Source of the DNA: Larus michahellis
Lineage: Eukaryota; Chordata; Aves; Charadriiformes; Laridae
DNA length: 64,000 bases
Direction: 5' to 3'
Assembly: GCF_964199755.1 (NCBI RefSeq)
Contig: NC_133896.1
Location: 172,299,092-172,363,091 of the forward strand
Position 1 is the stretch's first letter. Each line of letters begins with the position of its first letter. A program made the position numbers and the translations under genes. This document shows, in pieces, positions 34,871 to 49,196 of the stretch. A model generated the notes under the pieces. That model saw only the letters and a list, made by a program, of their open reading frames with translations, had not been told where the DNA came from and did not search any database.

Positions 34871-37800
34871 TGTCTATGAATGGGCAGAGGAGTTGAATCC
34901 TAAATGTATCTCAGTTATATACACCCGCACTGCCGATAATTAAATGCACATGAGAACCAAATCAAACCCTTGAAATTATACAAAAGGAATGATATCAGAG
35001 ATGTTTGGCTGAGACATGACAATTAATTTTTAAAGGACAAACTTTAATTTTTAGAGGCTATAAATTAGGTCAGATGTATCCCACATATTTTTTCCATCTG
35101 TTTTCCTAACTTGGTTTTTATTTTTGCCTTTTCGAATTGCTAGCTCTTTGACTTGGGGATTGCATCCTAATGTTTGCTTTTGGATAGGAGTCCTATTTCA
35201 GCAGAAGCCTTTAGAAATTGCTATAGTACATAATAACTATAATAGAAACATCATAAAGTAATAGAAGGCTCAGGAAACAAAAATGTAACAACAACAAAAA
35301 AAATCCTGACAGTTATTGCTGCTACCATAATAGTAAATGACTAGTTCTTGGGTCAAGCTTGAAATATAAATGAGGAATACAATACTCCAGGGTTGTAGTC
35401 ATTATTGAAGTCATTAAGATGATCACATTGAGAGATATGTGCTAGCAATGGATGCAAAAATACAGTGGAAAGTGTTTCAGAATAAATCTGGTTTATGAAA
35501 AGAAAGTGCCAAACTGTAAGTGTTTTTTCACAGGAGGACTGAAAAGGGAAAAATATAATTTAATTATGGACACACAGTAGCAACCTATTCACATGAGATA
35601 TCTTAAAGGGAAGACAGATGGTAGGAAAGATTTGAGTGCAAGATGTAGAATATATGGCTAGACCCCAGGGACTATTACTCATATTGTAAGTGGATGTATA
35701 ACATTGCCCAGGATAAATATGGCACAACAAAGTTGGCATTATTGTGTACTGGGCACTCTGCAGGCAACATGGTCTTTTAGAAAGAAGTGTCAGAACTTAG
35801 GTTGGGTACAAATGGAGAGAATGAAAGCATAAAAACAGTATAAGATTTTTTCCACTCTTACAGTTCTGAAAGAACATGTTGCAAAATTAGTTACTGTGGT
35901 TATAAGGGTTATTTTATCAGGTGTCTTTATTGAGGAATTTTCTCTATTTTAGTTAACTTGGTAAGAAAATATTGATAAACAGGATATATTAAAAATACAA
36001 GCATAGTACTAATTCTTTGGTGTGTGGTGAAGATCATGGTAGTCAAAAAATAGGTGTGTGAATGAAAAGGTGATCCTTTCTTGGAAACATTCATCCAAAT
36101 CTAGGTTGATGGATACCTCTAAACCACTGAAATAGAAACATGTATATATCCTGTAGGGAGAAAAAAAAAACAAACCTGTTTTCTCTTTCTCTTTTTTTTT
36201 GGTCGTTTTTGTGCTTTAATTTAGATATACATAGTTTTGAATGTAAGAACATGATGCACAGACAAAATATGACAGTGTAAGAATGAACAAGAGGAATGCA
36301 CTAAATACAGGTGCTAGCCCCTGCAGATTTGCTGAAATTACTCAGGAAAGAGAACTGCAGATCTGAACGGCAGAGTGAAAGATGTTACTGGCATTGGCTA
36401 AAGGTGCCCATGGGAACAGGAAGCACTTACGTTTTTGAAAGGTCTTTCTACAACCATGCTGCTATTAATGAAAAATGATCTTAACTAACTAAAATTTTAG
36501 TATAAGACAATAGTCCTCTGGAACTAAATAAATGAGAAGGTATATTTAGGATAATGATTAGACTGTTGATTTGGGCCTTATAATAAGGCAATATTGAAAT
36601 TAAGCTGAGAAGGAAGTGGTTCTTACTACAGATTCATAAATTACTGTCTGCCCAAACTTAGCTCAGTTGCAGACATGTATATTAAATTAGGCCCATTTGT
36701 GCTTTGAACAAATTCATAGTATTCATAAGCTCCAACCTGAATAATAAATGTAAGGATTCTTAGCTGCATTTTTATTGTATTTGAGCATGTCCATTATGTT
36801 ATATGGATGAAATTAGGAATGAAATAAAAGTGAAGAGAAAATTTTGCTAATAAGATTTAAAAACAGGTTTCATATTTTAAAGGATCAGTTCTGGCTACTA
36901 TAACAGAGTACTGGTGAGATAATGTTGAAATGTGGTTCATTTACATGTATTTTATCAGTGCAGTTGGTTATTTGAAAACAGTAAATTTCTGATTATGAAG
37001 CAACAAGCTTATGACAAAGGCATTTAGTAGAGAGTGCTAAATTTAAGATAATTGCTATAGAAGGATTGCTAGTACCGATATTAATGGAGCCTTAATCATA
37101 CCTAGCATGATACAGAAAGCAAATGAAAATCATCAACATACATGCTTCATCAGAACATATATATTTTTTAGACTTAATCCCATCCACACATAAGCGTCTG
37201 TATTTTTCACTGAATTAACCCTTTTTTCCAAATATCGGGGTTTACTAAATTAAAAAACAATTATTCCTGTAGAGAGAAAAAAGTCAGTTGCAAATCCCTG
37301 CTCTGTCTGGATTGATGGGAAGTCAGTCTTAATCTCTCATGAAGGACCAAACTGGCGAATAGTAGTGGAAGAAAGAGAAAGTTTAGAAGTCATAATTGTG
37401 TGACACAGATCCTTTTGCATTGAACTGAGTGGCACATACCTCTTTGGCTGGAACGGGATACTCTGTCCTGCTAAATTAATGAAACCAGAACCTAAGTGAA
37501 CTCAAGCACTGGAGCTATAATCCAGAATAAATAATCCCTAATGGACCATCCCTACTGAATAACTGTTATATCATAACCTAGCTTTTCTTTGAGTTCTCCG
37601 CTGGCTCTGTCCGAGACAAAATTGCGCAGAGGGGAATCACCCTTGACAATGTGAACATGAGCCAATTTGTACTTGGACTTTGAGCCTAGGATTTAAGTCT
37701 GCTTCTTGCTCTTTTATAAGTGTGAATATGCATAGTGTATCTCCTGTGGGCTCAGAATTTGGCCTAAAGGTTCATTAATGGGCTTAAAAGTTGTGAGGTT

Positions 37801-38169
37801 TTTGTTGTTGTGTTCCCTCCACCCTTTCTGCTCACTAGGGTTTGATTATGCAGCTCCTCTGAAATCCTGTTGGATATCTGTAACTACCTGCCTTGGCTTT
37901 GACTGACATTGTCTGACTGGACAGGCAAAAAAGAATATATCAATGAGAATTTTTGTTTAATTAAAACAATAAAAAATAGGAATTATTTTTGTTTGTCATA
38001 TGAGCTAATATTTTATATTAAAACTACTAGAATGGATTAGCAGGGTTAATTTAAATTGCTGTAGTTATGACCAGTGACGTTAGGATATAATCCTGTCCTC
38101 TTTGAACTCAGGGTAGACATTTTGGACTGGATTTTAAAAAGAGTTTAAATATCATTTGAGTTGCGCACA

Positions 38170-38460
38170 CCTAGACAGTCTTCAAAGCATCCTAGGGTAC
38201 CTGAGATACCTGCACAGGCTTAACACATTTTCTTTTCTGGACTGGCAGCTGGAGTCCAGGCAAGATACTTTAGCATACATTAAGTGTTATGGATGATTAT
38301 GTTAAGGAATCTTAAGTGTTCCCTGGCTGAAATGTAACAGCTGCATTGTGAGCACATGAATTTAGACATCTCAGTCTGTAACCGAATTGCAGCTTCTAAG
38401 GTTGGGTGAGCTAAATCACAGCTAAGCTATTTAACTTTTATATTGCTAAAGTTAAGTGTG
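38170..38460. repeat. Diverged interspersed repeat, copy B
   Basis: Contains GGGTACCTGAGATACCTG, then GGACTGGCAGCTGGAGTCC and AGGCAAGATACTTTAGCATA, in the same order as the copies at 34.5 and 42.6 kb. Its end (AGCTAAGCTATTTAAC) resembles a segment near 50.41 kb. Boundaries are approximate. Confidence 0.45.
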
Positions 38461-39499
38461 ATGAATCTCACACTTATGAATAACATCCTCAGGATGGAAC
38501 TTTCAATTAAAAATAAGAATGCACACATATAAGTAGGCAGCCAAAGACTATTGTTCAAATATTTTCCCCCCTCTCAATTCACAATTTATTAAAAGAAAAC
38601 CAAAATACTACAGATTATACATATAATTGATTATCTTTGGTGATATTTGTTGTAACATTAGGACAGAGATGGATATATATTTGCTTGTAAAGTTTTTACA
38701 CTGTATTAATATTTAATGTTACGTTACTTCATATCAGAAAGTAGGACAATATTCCAGTAAAATCACAACAGCAACAATAAAAATGAGACTTTTTGTGATT
38801 TTTTCTTTTTTTCTATTTTTTTTTTCCTCAGGAGTGTCTTTTTGTTTTTTTCAAGAGAACATCCTCAATTTAGTACAGTACAAATAGGATCAGAATAAGA
38901 CAAAGAATATCAGCTAGCTTACTTTCATAATATCACAGTATGCTTAATTATGAAATAAGTAAATAATCATTTGTGTAATATTGCCCCCAATAAACAGGGT
39001 AAAATTTTGCTAATTTTACTAACATCAGTCCAACAAAAAAATAATAAGTAAATAAAGGAGAAAGATGAAAATAACTAAGTCAGAGTCCTTTTTAGAAAAG
39101 TAGCCTTAATATTTAATTCAGTAGTGACTGAAAGTTAGAAGACACGGACTTTGCTGTAGTATCTGAGTTTGTAGAATGAGTCTAATTCTAGGTAGAATCC
39201 ATAAAGCACACAGATCGATATAACCACAATTGACATTAATTGACAAGTCAAATTGACAGTATTAGGGCAGAGGCCAAGAAACCAGATACTAAAGCTTCCC
39301 CCCCCCTTCTCTCTCTATGATGCACTGATTCTGACAAAAGATCTAAACTTTCTGAAAATATAGATCATGCATTATATACATCAGATTAATAGATGCAGCT
39401 ATTAAGAGTTTTTCATCATTAGATTCTGAAGTGGAATTTCTGTATACTCATTTTGCCAATTTTCTCACATCTGCAGCGTAGAGGCCTCCTGCTGAGCGA

Positions 39500-40130
39500 G
39501 TCACCCCTGGCTTTCTGCATAGTCAATGGGGAGAAATGAGAGCTTTTAAGGTTCATGTCACATTTTGAGATGCCAAGAAAAGTTCCACTGTAGACTAAGA
39601 AACAAAATTTAGGTGGCTAAATACTGTCATATGGACGTGAACTGTGTGTCTAAACTCTTATTACTGTCACCAAAGATGCAGTTGGTACAGTCAATAGAGA
39701 ATAGAAAGTGTTACAACTCACTTTAAATGACGCTTAACATGGAATTCAACTTTTAAATGTAGTATTATTTTGGGTTTCCTGGGATATCCCACTTGGCTTC
39801 CAGCTGCCACTCTAGAGGTTTTAGTTCTTTCACTGGTCGTGTGTCATGCCTTTGAGGTCCATGAGTGTCCTGGATGTCTGAGATATCCTAATACATCTCA
39901 AATGGTACCAGTCATTTATGCTTCGGCCAAGACTAAGTTTTCCACTGATTATGTCTCTAACTTAGATACTTAGTTCACATTTAGACACCTATGTTTGGAA
40001 ATCTTAATCTCTAAATAAGCCTCTTCCATATTTAGGAAGAAATAAAGCATGTTTTAAAGGTTTCATTTCTTTTCATTGACTCTAACAGGAATCTAGGATA
40101 CCTAGTCTAAATATGTAACTGCAGCCATAA
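39500..40130. repeat. Diverged interspersed repeat, copy C (with internal similarity)
   Basis: CATAGTCAATGGGGAGAAAT (39,518) and GTACAGTCAATAGAGAATAG (39,686) are similar to each other and to TATAGTTAATGGAGAAAAAT near 60.64 kb. Further on are GTCCTGGATGTCTGAGATAT and TTTAGACACCTATG, words recurring in the other copies. This fits an old TE of unknown family. Confidence 0.35.
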
Positions 40131-42574
40131 ACAGCTGCATTTCCTCGAATTAATTTCACACTTTGAGTATTTCACTTGGATCATATATTACTTTGCTGTC
40201 TGGCCTCTCCCTCTTCCCTCCTGTCCCAGCAGCCAGCACCACATGGAAAACACCAGCATACATCTGAGCTTTCAAACCCCAAAGGGACTGTCCCTCACTT
40301 CAAGTAATCTGACTCCATGAGGAAATAATCCTACTGAGCACAGACTTCTTTGCTCTGGACTATATCTTTGGGCGGGGGTGGGGAAGGGCAGTGTGCACAG
40401 GGGAGGCATGTGGAAGTTTTAGCTCTGAATATCTCAGAGATATTAAAAATGAAAATGAAAATACGAAAATACATGGAAGTAGTTTGTTGTCTCAGGAAGA
40501 GCTCATATATGCAGAAATGTCATGCCACATTCATAAATCATGCTGATGGCTGCTAATGAAAGTATACTTTTCCTCCTTTCATGTATCCATGTGGTATTTA
40601 TTGGACAAAATTGCATACTATTACACAAAAGCCTATGGTGAAGAAAAGTTTGAACATTCCTTCTGAAAATAATGTTGAAGTTATGAGAAGGACTAGTGGA
40701 GATCTTGGCAGACTGCAGCACAAATTGTTAGGATGAGTCAAAACTAATAAAAAAGTTCCCTTGCATGGTTCAGAAACAAATTGTAAAATCCGTTTATGAG
40801 TTAAAATCACTAGAAATATCTTTAGATTTATAGTAATTAACTATATGGCCTGTTACCTTTAGCCAGATTTAAAAGATTACAAGAAACAGAGTTAAAATGA
40901 GAATGAATTGGCCTAAGTTACTTAGCTTCAGAAATATCAGCAATGGTTTTAAATAAAGTAAATGTTGTCATCTGCCTTATGTTCCCCATGAACAAGGCTG
41001 TACAACATAACCACCATACATAATTCATAGCAAATGATTTGGAAAAAAAAATCAACTCCCCAAAAGTCTACACTGAAATAGAATTTTCATTTGAAGAGAA
41101 GTCTGAGCAGGGTGAAGCAGAATGAAGAATTTCATGCTGGATTTTTCACTACATTAGGCAGCCTGTGTGTGACAAACAAAAACAGCTCAAGTTTTCATTC
41201 CTAATTGACTCTGATTCCTTGCAAATTATGCATATGAACATAGTTCTGTAAGCAAGTTTTAATTATTTTTCATGTTAGTATAATACTTCAAACCAGATAT
41301 TGTACATGACTATTACGTTCATCATCACACTATCTTGCTTATCAGGTTCAGTATGTTATTAAAATTTTCATTGAATTGCCCTACAGAATGGTAGAACAGT
41401 TTCAGTTCATTAACTTTTCTCTTATTTCTCCATCTATCAAAGTAAAGTTTCAAGCTTGAATTCTATCATATAATTTGTGTAACAAGCTATTTGTAAATGA
41501 CTGAGTAGATCCTGGTACAGCTTTTTAAACCAAGAGTTATATTTTTAGCAGTTTCCCAGTATTTTGAAATAGTCACATGGAAAATCAATTCCAACATGTA
41601 GATAAGTCTTCAAAAATATGAAGGAAGACTTTTGCCTTGTCAGTTCAACTGACATTATGATAATAATGCATTAGTGCAAAACCTGAAAGTTGCTTTACGA
41701 AATGGGAATCTTTGTTTTGTACTCAAAGTTTGAGTTGTTTCTGAACTTTCAGAGCACATGCGTAGACAAACAAGGCTAATTCAAAAGCAGTCTTACTTCT
41801 ATGTGTCTGTATTTTGATACCGTGCAATAGAAAATCAACTCAGATACAGAATTTCAATTCAAAAGCAATAATAAGGTTTATAATAGAATGGAGAAAGGTA
41901 AATAAATGGTATTGTATTTAAGTTAAAAAGAAAAAAAAAGACTTTGTAAATTGCCAAACACGTGAAACAGGATTTAACTTCTTCCCTAATCGCTTTCTTC
42001 CTCCTGATCTTTATATAAGAATGTTAACATGCCTTTAGTATACCACAGACCCACCCACATATAAAATATGATAATATGATTTTACTTTGATGTATAGTCC
42101 TGTAAATTGGCATTCAAATCAAACAGTGTGAGACTCTCTAATAGTAGAATTGACTTACACATATTTATGGCATTTTACATTAATGGAAAAATCAACATAA
42201 ATGAGGCCTAATCAAAGTTAACACTCTGTTTGCTTGGCCATGTTAATACTCTAGTCCTATATTCATTGCACATTCAAAAATTCCTTGTATTCAGTGCAAG
42301 TAATGTGGTAATGGTGAGCAAATCTTTGACCAATAGATTCTGTTCTTAGTTAAGTCCCGGTGTTGAATTATATTAATATGATATCTAGAGCATATGTTTT
42401 GAATTGGAGACAATACAGTTACGAATATTCTTGTTAGTGGAGAGAAAGGACATGTTCATCACCCAGTTACTTCTTCCTGTTTTGGGAACTGAATTACTAT
42501 ATACAGGGAAGAAATCTTGTCAATGTTGATGTCAGAAGCATGAAACAGAGCAAGTAAATGAGGAACCTAATGTA

Positions 42575-42810
42575 TGTGCCTAGCACCATTTAAGATACTT
42601 TAGGGTAGCTGAGAAAGCTTTATAGTAATGGTGGATATGACACAGGACTTATGAGAACCTCATATCCTTCTGGAGAGAAAGCTTGAGACCAGATACCATG
42701 CTCTAAAACACCTAAAATGTCACTGACGCCTATGTTAAAGCACTCGAATGAGAAGGACACACTGACACTAATATAAGTTGGTTCAAGATTCCTGTCTCAA
42801 GTCTCTGAAC
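42575..42810. repeat. Diverged interspersed repeat, copy D
   Basis: Ordered similarity to copies A and B: TACTTTAGGGTAGCTGAGAA, a GACTTATGAGA segment, CTTCTGGAGAGAAAGCTTGA, CCAGATACCATGCTCTAA. It directly precedes the CR1 copy, which may have inserted into or beside it. Confidence 0.4.
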
Positions 42811-42823
42811 TTCAAGGCAGGTA

Positions 42824-43855
42824 TTGGGGGAAAAAGTACCTCCCATCACAGGAGAAGGTCCGGTTCAAGACCACCCGAGGAATATGAACATACACAACTC
42901 CATGGGATCTGATGAGATACACTGGGAGTGTATCCTGAGGCAATTAGCTGATTTAGTTGCCAAGCCACTCTCCATCATACTTCAAAAGCCATGGCAGTCA
43001 GACAAAGTCCCTGGTGATTGGAAAAAGGGAAACATTGAACCTATTTTTAAAAAGGGTAAAAATGAGATTCCTGGAAATTACTGGCCAGTCAGTCTCATCT
43101 CTGTGCCTGCTAAGGCCATGAAGCACATCCTTCTGGAAATTGAAACATATGGAAGACAGGCAGGTGATTAGAGACAGTCAACATCAAGGGCAAATCATGC
43201 CTGACCAATGTAGTGACCTTCTATGATGGAGTGACTGCATCAGTGAACAAGGGTAGAGCTCCTGTTGTCATCTACCTGGACTTCTGTAAAGCCTTTGATA
43301 GAGTCCTCCATAACATCCTTTCCACTAAATTTGAGAAGAGTGTGTGTCCTTGTTTGAGGTAGAACAAAACCTATTTTCCTTTCAGTAATTTTATTTTTCA
43401 GTTAAGTCTATTCTAACTAACTGCACTCCCAGTGTCTGCTTCTAGTCCTCCAACATGGCACATTTAACAGATGGGCTGTTAGATGGATAAGGAATTGGCT
43501 GGATGGCCATGTCCAAAGAGTTACAGTCAGTGGCTTAATGTTGAAGTGGAAACCAGCAAAAAAGCAGTGTCCCTCAAGGGTCCATACTGGGATCAATATT
43601 ATTTACTATCTTCAGCAATTATATAGACAGTGGGTTTGAGTGCACCCTCAGCAAGTTTGCAGATGACATCAAGCTGAGTGGCACAGTTCATACTCTTGAG
43701 GGAACGTGTGCCATCCAGAGAGATCCTGACGATTGGGCTCATGCAAACTTCATGAAAGACGTGCCTGACCATGGCAGGGCACTTGGAGTAAAGATCTTTA
43801 AAGGTCCCTTCTGACCCCAAACATTCTATTCTATGACTGTATGATTCTAAGATTC
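42824..43855 (+). mobile_element. CR1 LINE, degenerate reverse-transcriptase copy
   Basis: The translated plus strand gives CR1 pol-like text in order across several frames: NIHNSMGSDEIHWE, LADLVAKPLSIILQK, VPGDWKKGNIEPIFKKG, PGNYWPVSLISVPAKAMK, then YLDFCKAFD (RT motif A, aspartate present), VPQGSILGSILF (motif B region), and FADDIKLSGT (catalytic FADD, motif C). It ends with TTTAAAGGTCCCTTCTGACC and the ATTCTATGAC-type tail. Stops, frameshifts and a deletion between motif C and the tail make it a dead copy. An LTR-like insert at about 43,343-43,469 interrupts it. Confidence 0.92.
43343..43469 (+). mobile_element. Probable avian LTR fragment inserted in CR1
   Basis: Between the CR1 motif A region and the resumed CR1 text (GATGGATAAGGAATTGGCTG) lies about 127 bases not explained by CR1. 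It starts TGTGTCCTTGTTTGAGGTAG and then has pyrimidine-rich sequence ending near CTTCTAGTCCTCCAACATGG. The opening resembles the TGTCCTGGTTTGAGG-type start of endogenous-retroviral LTRs in birds. It is short and non-coding, and no target-site duplication was recognised. Family assignment is from memory and tentative. Confidence 0.4.
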
Positions 43856-45329
43856 CTACCCAGAACTTCTCTTAATCTTTTCAAAAGTTACATGGCTTCC
43901 TTTTTTTTTATTCTTTCTCATTAATTAAGCTTTTAGTTAGAGGTAAACTGCACACAGGAATTTTCTTTTCACCTCATGTAATGGAAATGATATATGAATT
44001 ACAAGTACCACCTTCTTTTTTGTCTTATAACTAATAGTAATAGCTTTACTTTGAAAGCTTTGAAAAAGGTAACAAAATCAGTTTCTGTATTAACCTATCA
44101 AGGCATGCCTTTTTACAAAAATGTAAAAGCATATAGTGTTAATTAAAGCAAAATACTTATGGTTGTGAAACCAAAATAAAAGAAGGAGATCTCCAAAATA
44201 TACGAAACATACAGGCTAACTAGAAAATATTTATGTTAGAAGTAGAAGTGTATGTAGTTTTAAAATTCATCATGAGGGGTTAGAGGAAGTAAAACAGAGT
44301 TTAGACTAGCTAATCTTTTTCAGCTTTTGGGCTGGGTTCATAGCAAATAAGTTATGGCATCTATCAAAGGTACCTGAATTAAGAATCAAACCATTTATAG
44401 ATATTTCTGTGGTCAATAGAGAGCAAAAGAGATATTACTAAAGGCTGATTTTACTAGAGGTGAGATCTTAAGTAAGCAGAGGTGCCTAACATTAGCCTGG
44501 ATGAATCTGTGACTTCCTATTTAAAAGTTTAGGATTTTCTGTTTAATTACGTAATTATATATTTTTTCTTTTTCTTTTGAAAATGCCACCTTCTTTTACC
44601 CTCACTGAAACATATACGTGTAGAGATTCAATTCTTTTGAATATCAAAGTCCAAACACAATCATACTTCTGAAAGTCAAAAATTAAACACTCAGGTTTGA
44701 AAGATGTGGCTTTTGACTTTCACTATTACCGGTACAGGATTTGTAGTATATTGTATTTTTCTCTGATTGCAGGAACTCTTTTGCCTTTTATTAAAGTCTT
44801 ATCTAATAGTCTTAGTGAATTATTTGTTATATTAAATAATTTTTCAAGCTGATAAATTTTCTGTATTCAGTTGAAGTAATTCTATGCTTTTATTTCCAGA
44901 CCCTTTTCATTCATTATCTGGATATGACATATTTCAGTGCAGTATAACTTATGTCTTAACTTTTTTCTGTGTGTTTGTAATGTACATAACAGTTCTTAAT
45001 ATTTTTATACTCTGGTTTATCTGTTTTGGGATAGATTTAAAGGTACATATAAGACAGGCAGAGAGATAAAATCTCGTAATTTTTTTTTTTTCAAAGTGTG
45101 CAGGAACTCTCTCAGAAAAAAATCCCAAAATCTGTCTAAATTTCAGTGAAGTTCTTAAAACAGTTCATGCCCAAATCTTGAAAGACAGGTTCTGTGTTTA
45201 TTCTAAATCCTTTCATAGGCATTTCAGTCGTACACTGTGAGGCATTTCAGATTGTACAGTGTAGACTTTTCCTAATACCTCTTCTCCTTTTAAGAAACTA
45301 TTAAAATATGAGCTGGCATAAATCTTTCT

Positions 45330-45384
45330 CCTTCCTTCCTTCCTTCCTTCCTTCCTTCCTTCCTTCCTTCCTTCCTTCCTTCCT
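45330..45384. repeat. CTTC tetranucleotide microsatellite
   Basis: About 14 nearly perfect CTTC units, likely polymorphic in length. Confidence 0.95.
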
Positions 45385-46310
45385 GATCATCATGAAGTAT
45401 GACAGATCCACCAGAGTGAAGGAGAATATGGGCAAAATATAGTAGACACTTCTGTGTCTAAACTCATGAAACAATCCCAGAGAAGTTACCTTTTCCATGT
45501 AAGAGTTCAGGGAGAAGACGGAAAAGACAGGCCCAATTAGCTATTCATCTTACTTCCAAGGTGTTTGAACAAAGTCAATGCACCTGTGAATGTTGTTCCT
45601 GAGGCTTAAACACCTACTTCTCTTTCTGCTTTTGAAAGTAGGAAAAAAAATCTTATTTGATTCCATGTGCTCAGGATCAGTTCCTAAATTTCATCAGATA
45701 AAGAAATTACCATCTCACATGATGAGACCTTAACAATATTTTTGTTGTATCATGAATATTCCAATTAGAAAAAAAATATGTATTATTATTATTATTCAAA
45801 ATTATTGTTATCAAATAATTTAATATTAATTAGTATATTAACTAGAAATCATTAATAAGGGATTATTTTAAAACACTAAAAATAAAAATATTGAAAACTA
45901 GAAATATTATGTATGCCTCCTGTCTATAACACACCTTATTAAATCACAGAAACCAGAGATCAGAAGACACGCAGCTACTGACGCCTGTCCAGATAATCGC
46001 TATATTTCTACAGACTAAAAAAAACCCAAATCATTAAAAAGGAATGTTTAGCTTTCACAAAGAAAAATTCCATTTCATCTAGTGTATTGTTGCTCGTCTG
46101 TATGTTTGGCTCTGAGAATGAAAGCAAGATAATATATTTTTGGAAAAGCTTTTACAAAACATGTAAGATTTGTAGAACAGGAAGCCAGGGTGTATTTGTA
46201 TGGAAGGAAGAGAATGGTTCTCTTTAATTCATCAGGGATACACACAGTGTAAAGCTTGTACAGAATGTGGCAAACTTATTCTAGAGAACAGAGAGTTTAC
46301 AGAAACAGCG

Positions 46311-46337
46311 TCTGTCTGTCTGTTTGTCTGTCTGTCT
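46311..46337. repeat. TCTG tetranucleotide microsatellite
   Basis: About six TCTG units with one TTTG variant. Confidence 0.9.
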
Positions 46338-49163
46338 TTATCTGTTGGACATCTCTAGGTGCCGTGGGCTAGTCTACTCTGTTATCACTGTTCACCAGAC
46401 ATTACTCAGTGCAATGGGCTGGTATATTCTAATATCGTGGTATATCAGGAAAAACATCCACACTGACACTTCTAAATATTTAAACCAGTTCTCTCAAGGT
46501 CCCAGTGTAGTGATGAGTAAATGGAGGAAGGAAGTTAGAGCAAAAGCAGGATTTCAGGATTTCACCCTTATTGGACACATTTATTTTATTTCATATTTTG
46601 CATACTTGAAACATGAGATACTTTTAAAAAAAGGTGATAATGGTAGAGCTTGCATAAGTTCATCCATATAGATATTTAACATTATTTTCAAATTTTCCAC
46701 AAAATACTGATAATTTTATTGTCTCAAGTAAACAACCAGATTTTTGATTTGTCTCAAAATGTTTATCCCAGAAAACTTTTCTCTAGGCTAAAGCATGGTA
46801 TATGTCTCACTGCTAAGCAAAATTTTTAACACAGAAAAACATTAATTTTTATTTTATAGACCTACAAACATAGGGGAAGATAACATTTTCAGGATTTCTG
46901 AATTCAGCTAACCGAAGAGCTTCATTTTATAGTACAGATTATAAATTGTGTTTGCAATTAATCTGTAATGTGACTAATCCTTTTTATTATCTTAATAAAA
47001 AATAAAATATGTTTCACATCCTCAGTGAAAAAGCATTTCAGGAGTTTTTAGCACAAGGTCTCAGCATGCTCATGTGCCTTCTCCTACATTTATCTACAAG
47101 TTAATACCTTGATCTTGCAATAAATGTCATGCAGGCAGCACATGGCTTTTAATCCTTCAGTACAACTGAAAACTTATATCTATGAGGGCTTATTTGAAAT
47201 GCGAGTGCTGTATTTGGCTACCTTTGTTGCTGAGGAAACAAGAAAAAAAATACCCCAAAGCCCACAGCCATGAACTCTTGATTGATACAGGCAATCATCA
47301 TTTTTTGTTAGGCAGAAAAGCGTGTCAAGAAAAGGAAGTGAGTTTTCTCAGTATTTTAATGAGGACTTAAGTTATAAGAGTAGGCAAAAAGTCCTGTCCT
47401 TCTGGCACTTTCCGGAATGGTACAATCCCTGATAACTGCACAACTGAAAATGTAACAAAATGAATAAATGCAAGTATTGGGCTAATACATATTATTAAGT
47501 TGGTTTATAATATTTTTTATAAGTTTGTCTGTGTTGGCTTACTACATTTTTTCACAGTTAGCTAGCTGAATCGAAGTTAACCAAATAATAATATAAGCAA
47601 AAATATTGATATAATTATTGCTTTAAAAAAAGTAAACAGGTATCTATAGTTGTGATTGTGAGTGGAAGTGAGCAGATGCTGGCTTTGCTAGCTACTAGAT
47701 GTATCTCTTTAAAAAGCTCTGTGGTAAAGCTGTGGAAACCTTACAGTTGAGTATGGATGGTATTTCTATGAACATGTTAATTTCCAAGAAAACCCATGCA
47801 GAGCTTTTCTCAGAGGAATAAAATATCTTTCTATCTGAAAACTGCAAGACATTAAAATATTTTTTTAATATTTTGGTTTATATTTGCATTTGAATTCTTT
47901 AATAAGTAATTGAACAACTTTGTTTCTTTGGTTAAGAACTACCTTTGCAGGGAAGACACTTGATTCACTTATTATTTTCCTACCACATGAGAAGAATATC
48001 CTACAAGTAATTTTTTCTCAAGAACCAAATTATTATTTTTTTTCTAGGTCAAAAAGAAAATATTTTTTTTCCAGTTTTTTTTTGTAATGAGAAAATTCAG
48101 ATGCACATATTTCAACAAGCATACCTATTTTCAGATCATTTGATGGACCAAGTATTGTGTGAAAATTTTGTTGGTTTTTTTCACTCTCTCTGTTTTTTTT
48201 TGCTACATTATTGGTATGTAGCAAATAGTTAATATGTTGTGCTCTATTGTCCACAGAGCTTCAAATCATCAAAATACTGGAATGAAAAAGTTTACAGATA
48301 TATTTTCTGTTGTCAGGGTGTTGTGTTGTTATGTTTATATGCTATCATACTAACTGTTCCTTAGTAGATAAATCAACAAGTTGTGGTTTAATTCCATTCT
48401 CTATTCAATATATTACTCAAAAATACTTACCTCAGAACATTTACCCTAGCATTACTGTTGTCTGGACACTTATGCCGTGAAAAATTTATCAGATGACTTA
48501 TTTTTCATGCATCTGTCTAAGTTCCAACTTTTCTTAATACTCTGCAACTACTATCTGTTAATACTTCAGATGAATAAGTTTAATTTGACACAATTGACTT
48601 GCAGGGTTTAAATACTTGTAAATACAGTAAATGTGTCACCTGAAGTTTAAAATCTTTTCAACCTTTTTAAAATCTTGTTCTTCTACTGTCCATACTATTT
48701 GTAAATGTAGTTAACTAACTTTGTTCACAGGAGAAACTTGAAATATGTTGAATAAATATTGGTAGCTGCTGATAACACGTTTCTCCAGTCAGCTGAACAT
48801 TGTACATTTTTTTCATTCAGCATTATGCCAAGTTCCAGAAATAGAAATGAATTGACTAAGGACTTTTTTATTTTCCTATTTAAAAAAAAAATATATTTTT
48901 TCCTCTATTGGAAAATGGCATTTTTCCTTTTTACCTATACTATATTCACTTTCAGAGTGACTTCATAACTTGATGTGTCCTTGCTATGCTTAGCTGCTTT
49001 TTTCTAGGGCTTGATTTCATATTCTCCCATGAATTTTTTAACCCATATTTTAGATACACCATGTATCTAAATAAAAATTCTACCTTTTAGCAACTGATGG
49101 ATCTTCCTGAACAGCTATTTCCAACTTTTAATCTTTTTACAACAGTTATCCATAAGTCTAATT

Positions 49164-49196
49164 TATAGAATCATAGAATCATAGAATGGTTCGGGA
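49164..49196 (-). mobile_element. CR1 3' tail remnant
   Basis: Tandem ATAGAATC units followed by ATGGTTCGGG are the reverse complement of the CR1 3' terminus. Only about 33 bases remain, and the expected GGTTGGAAGGGACC does not follow, so it is a minimal or eroded insertion. Confidence 0.7.

Larger units (their letters stand above)
31162..42570. other. Gene desert downstream of SLITRK1
   Basis: AT-rich DNA with no gene recognised. Few open frames exceed 65 codons. It contains an ACATT pentanucleotide repeat (33,441), A- or T-rich tracts and diverged repeat copies (34.5, 38.2 and 39.5-40.1 kb) listed separately. Confidence 0.75.

Noticed and set aside
42824..43171. 115-codon ORF as a host gene
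   Set aside because: Its text is CR1 reverse transcriptase, so it belongs to the LINE.
45330..45384. CRISPR-like regular repeats
   Set aside because: The repeats are 4-base microsatellite units without spacers, in a vertebrate genome.
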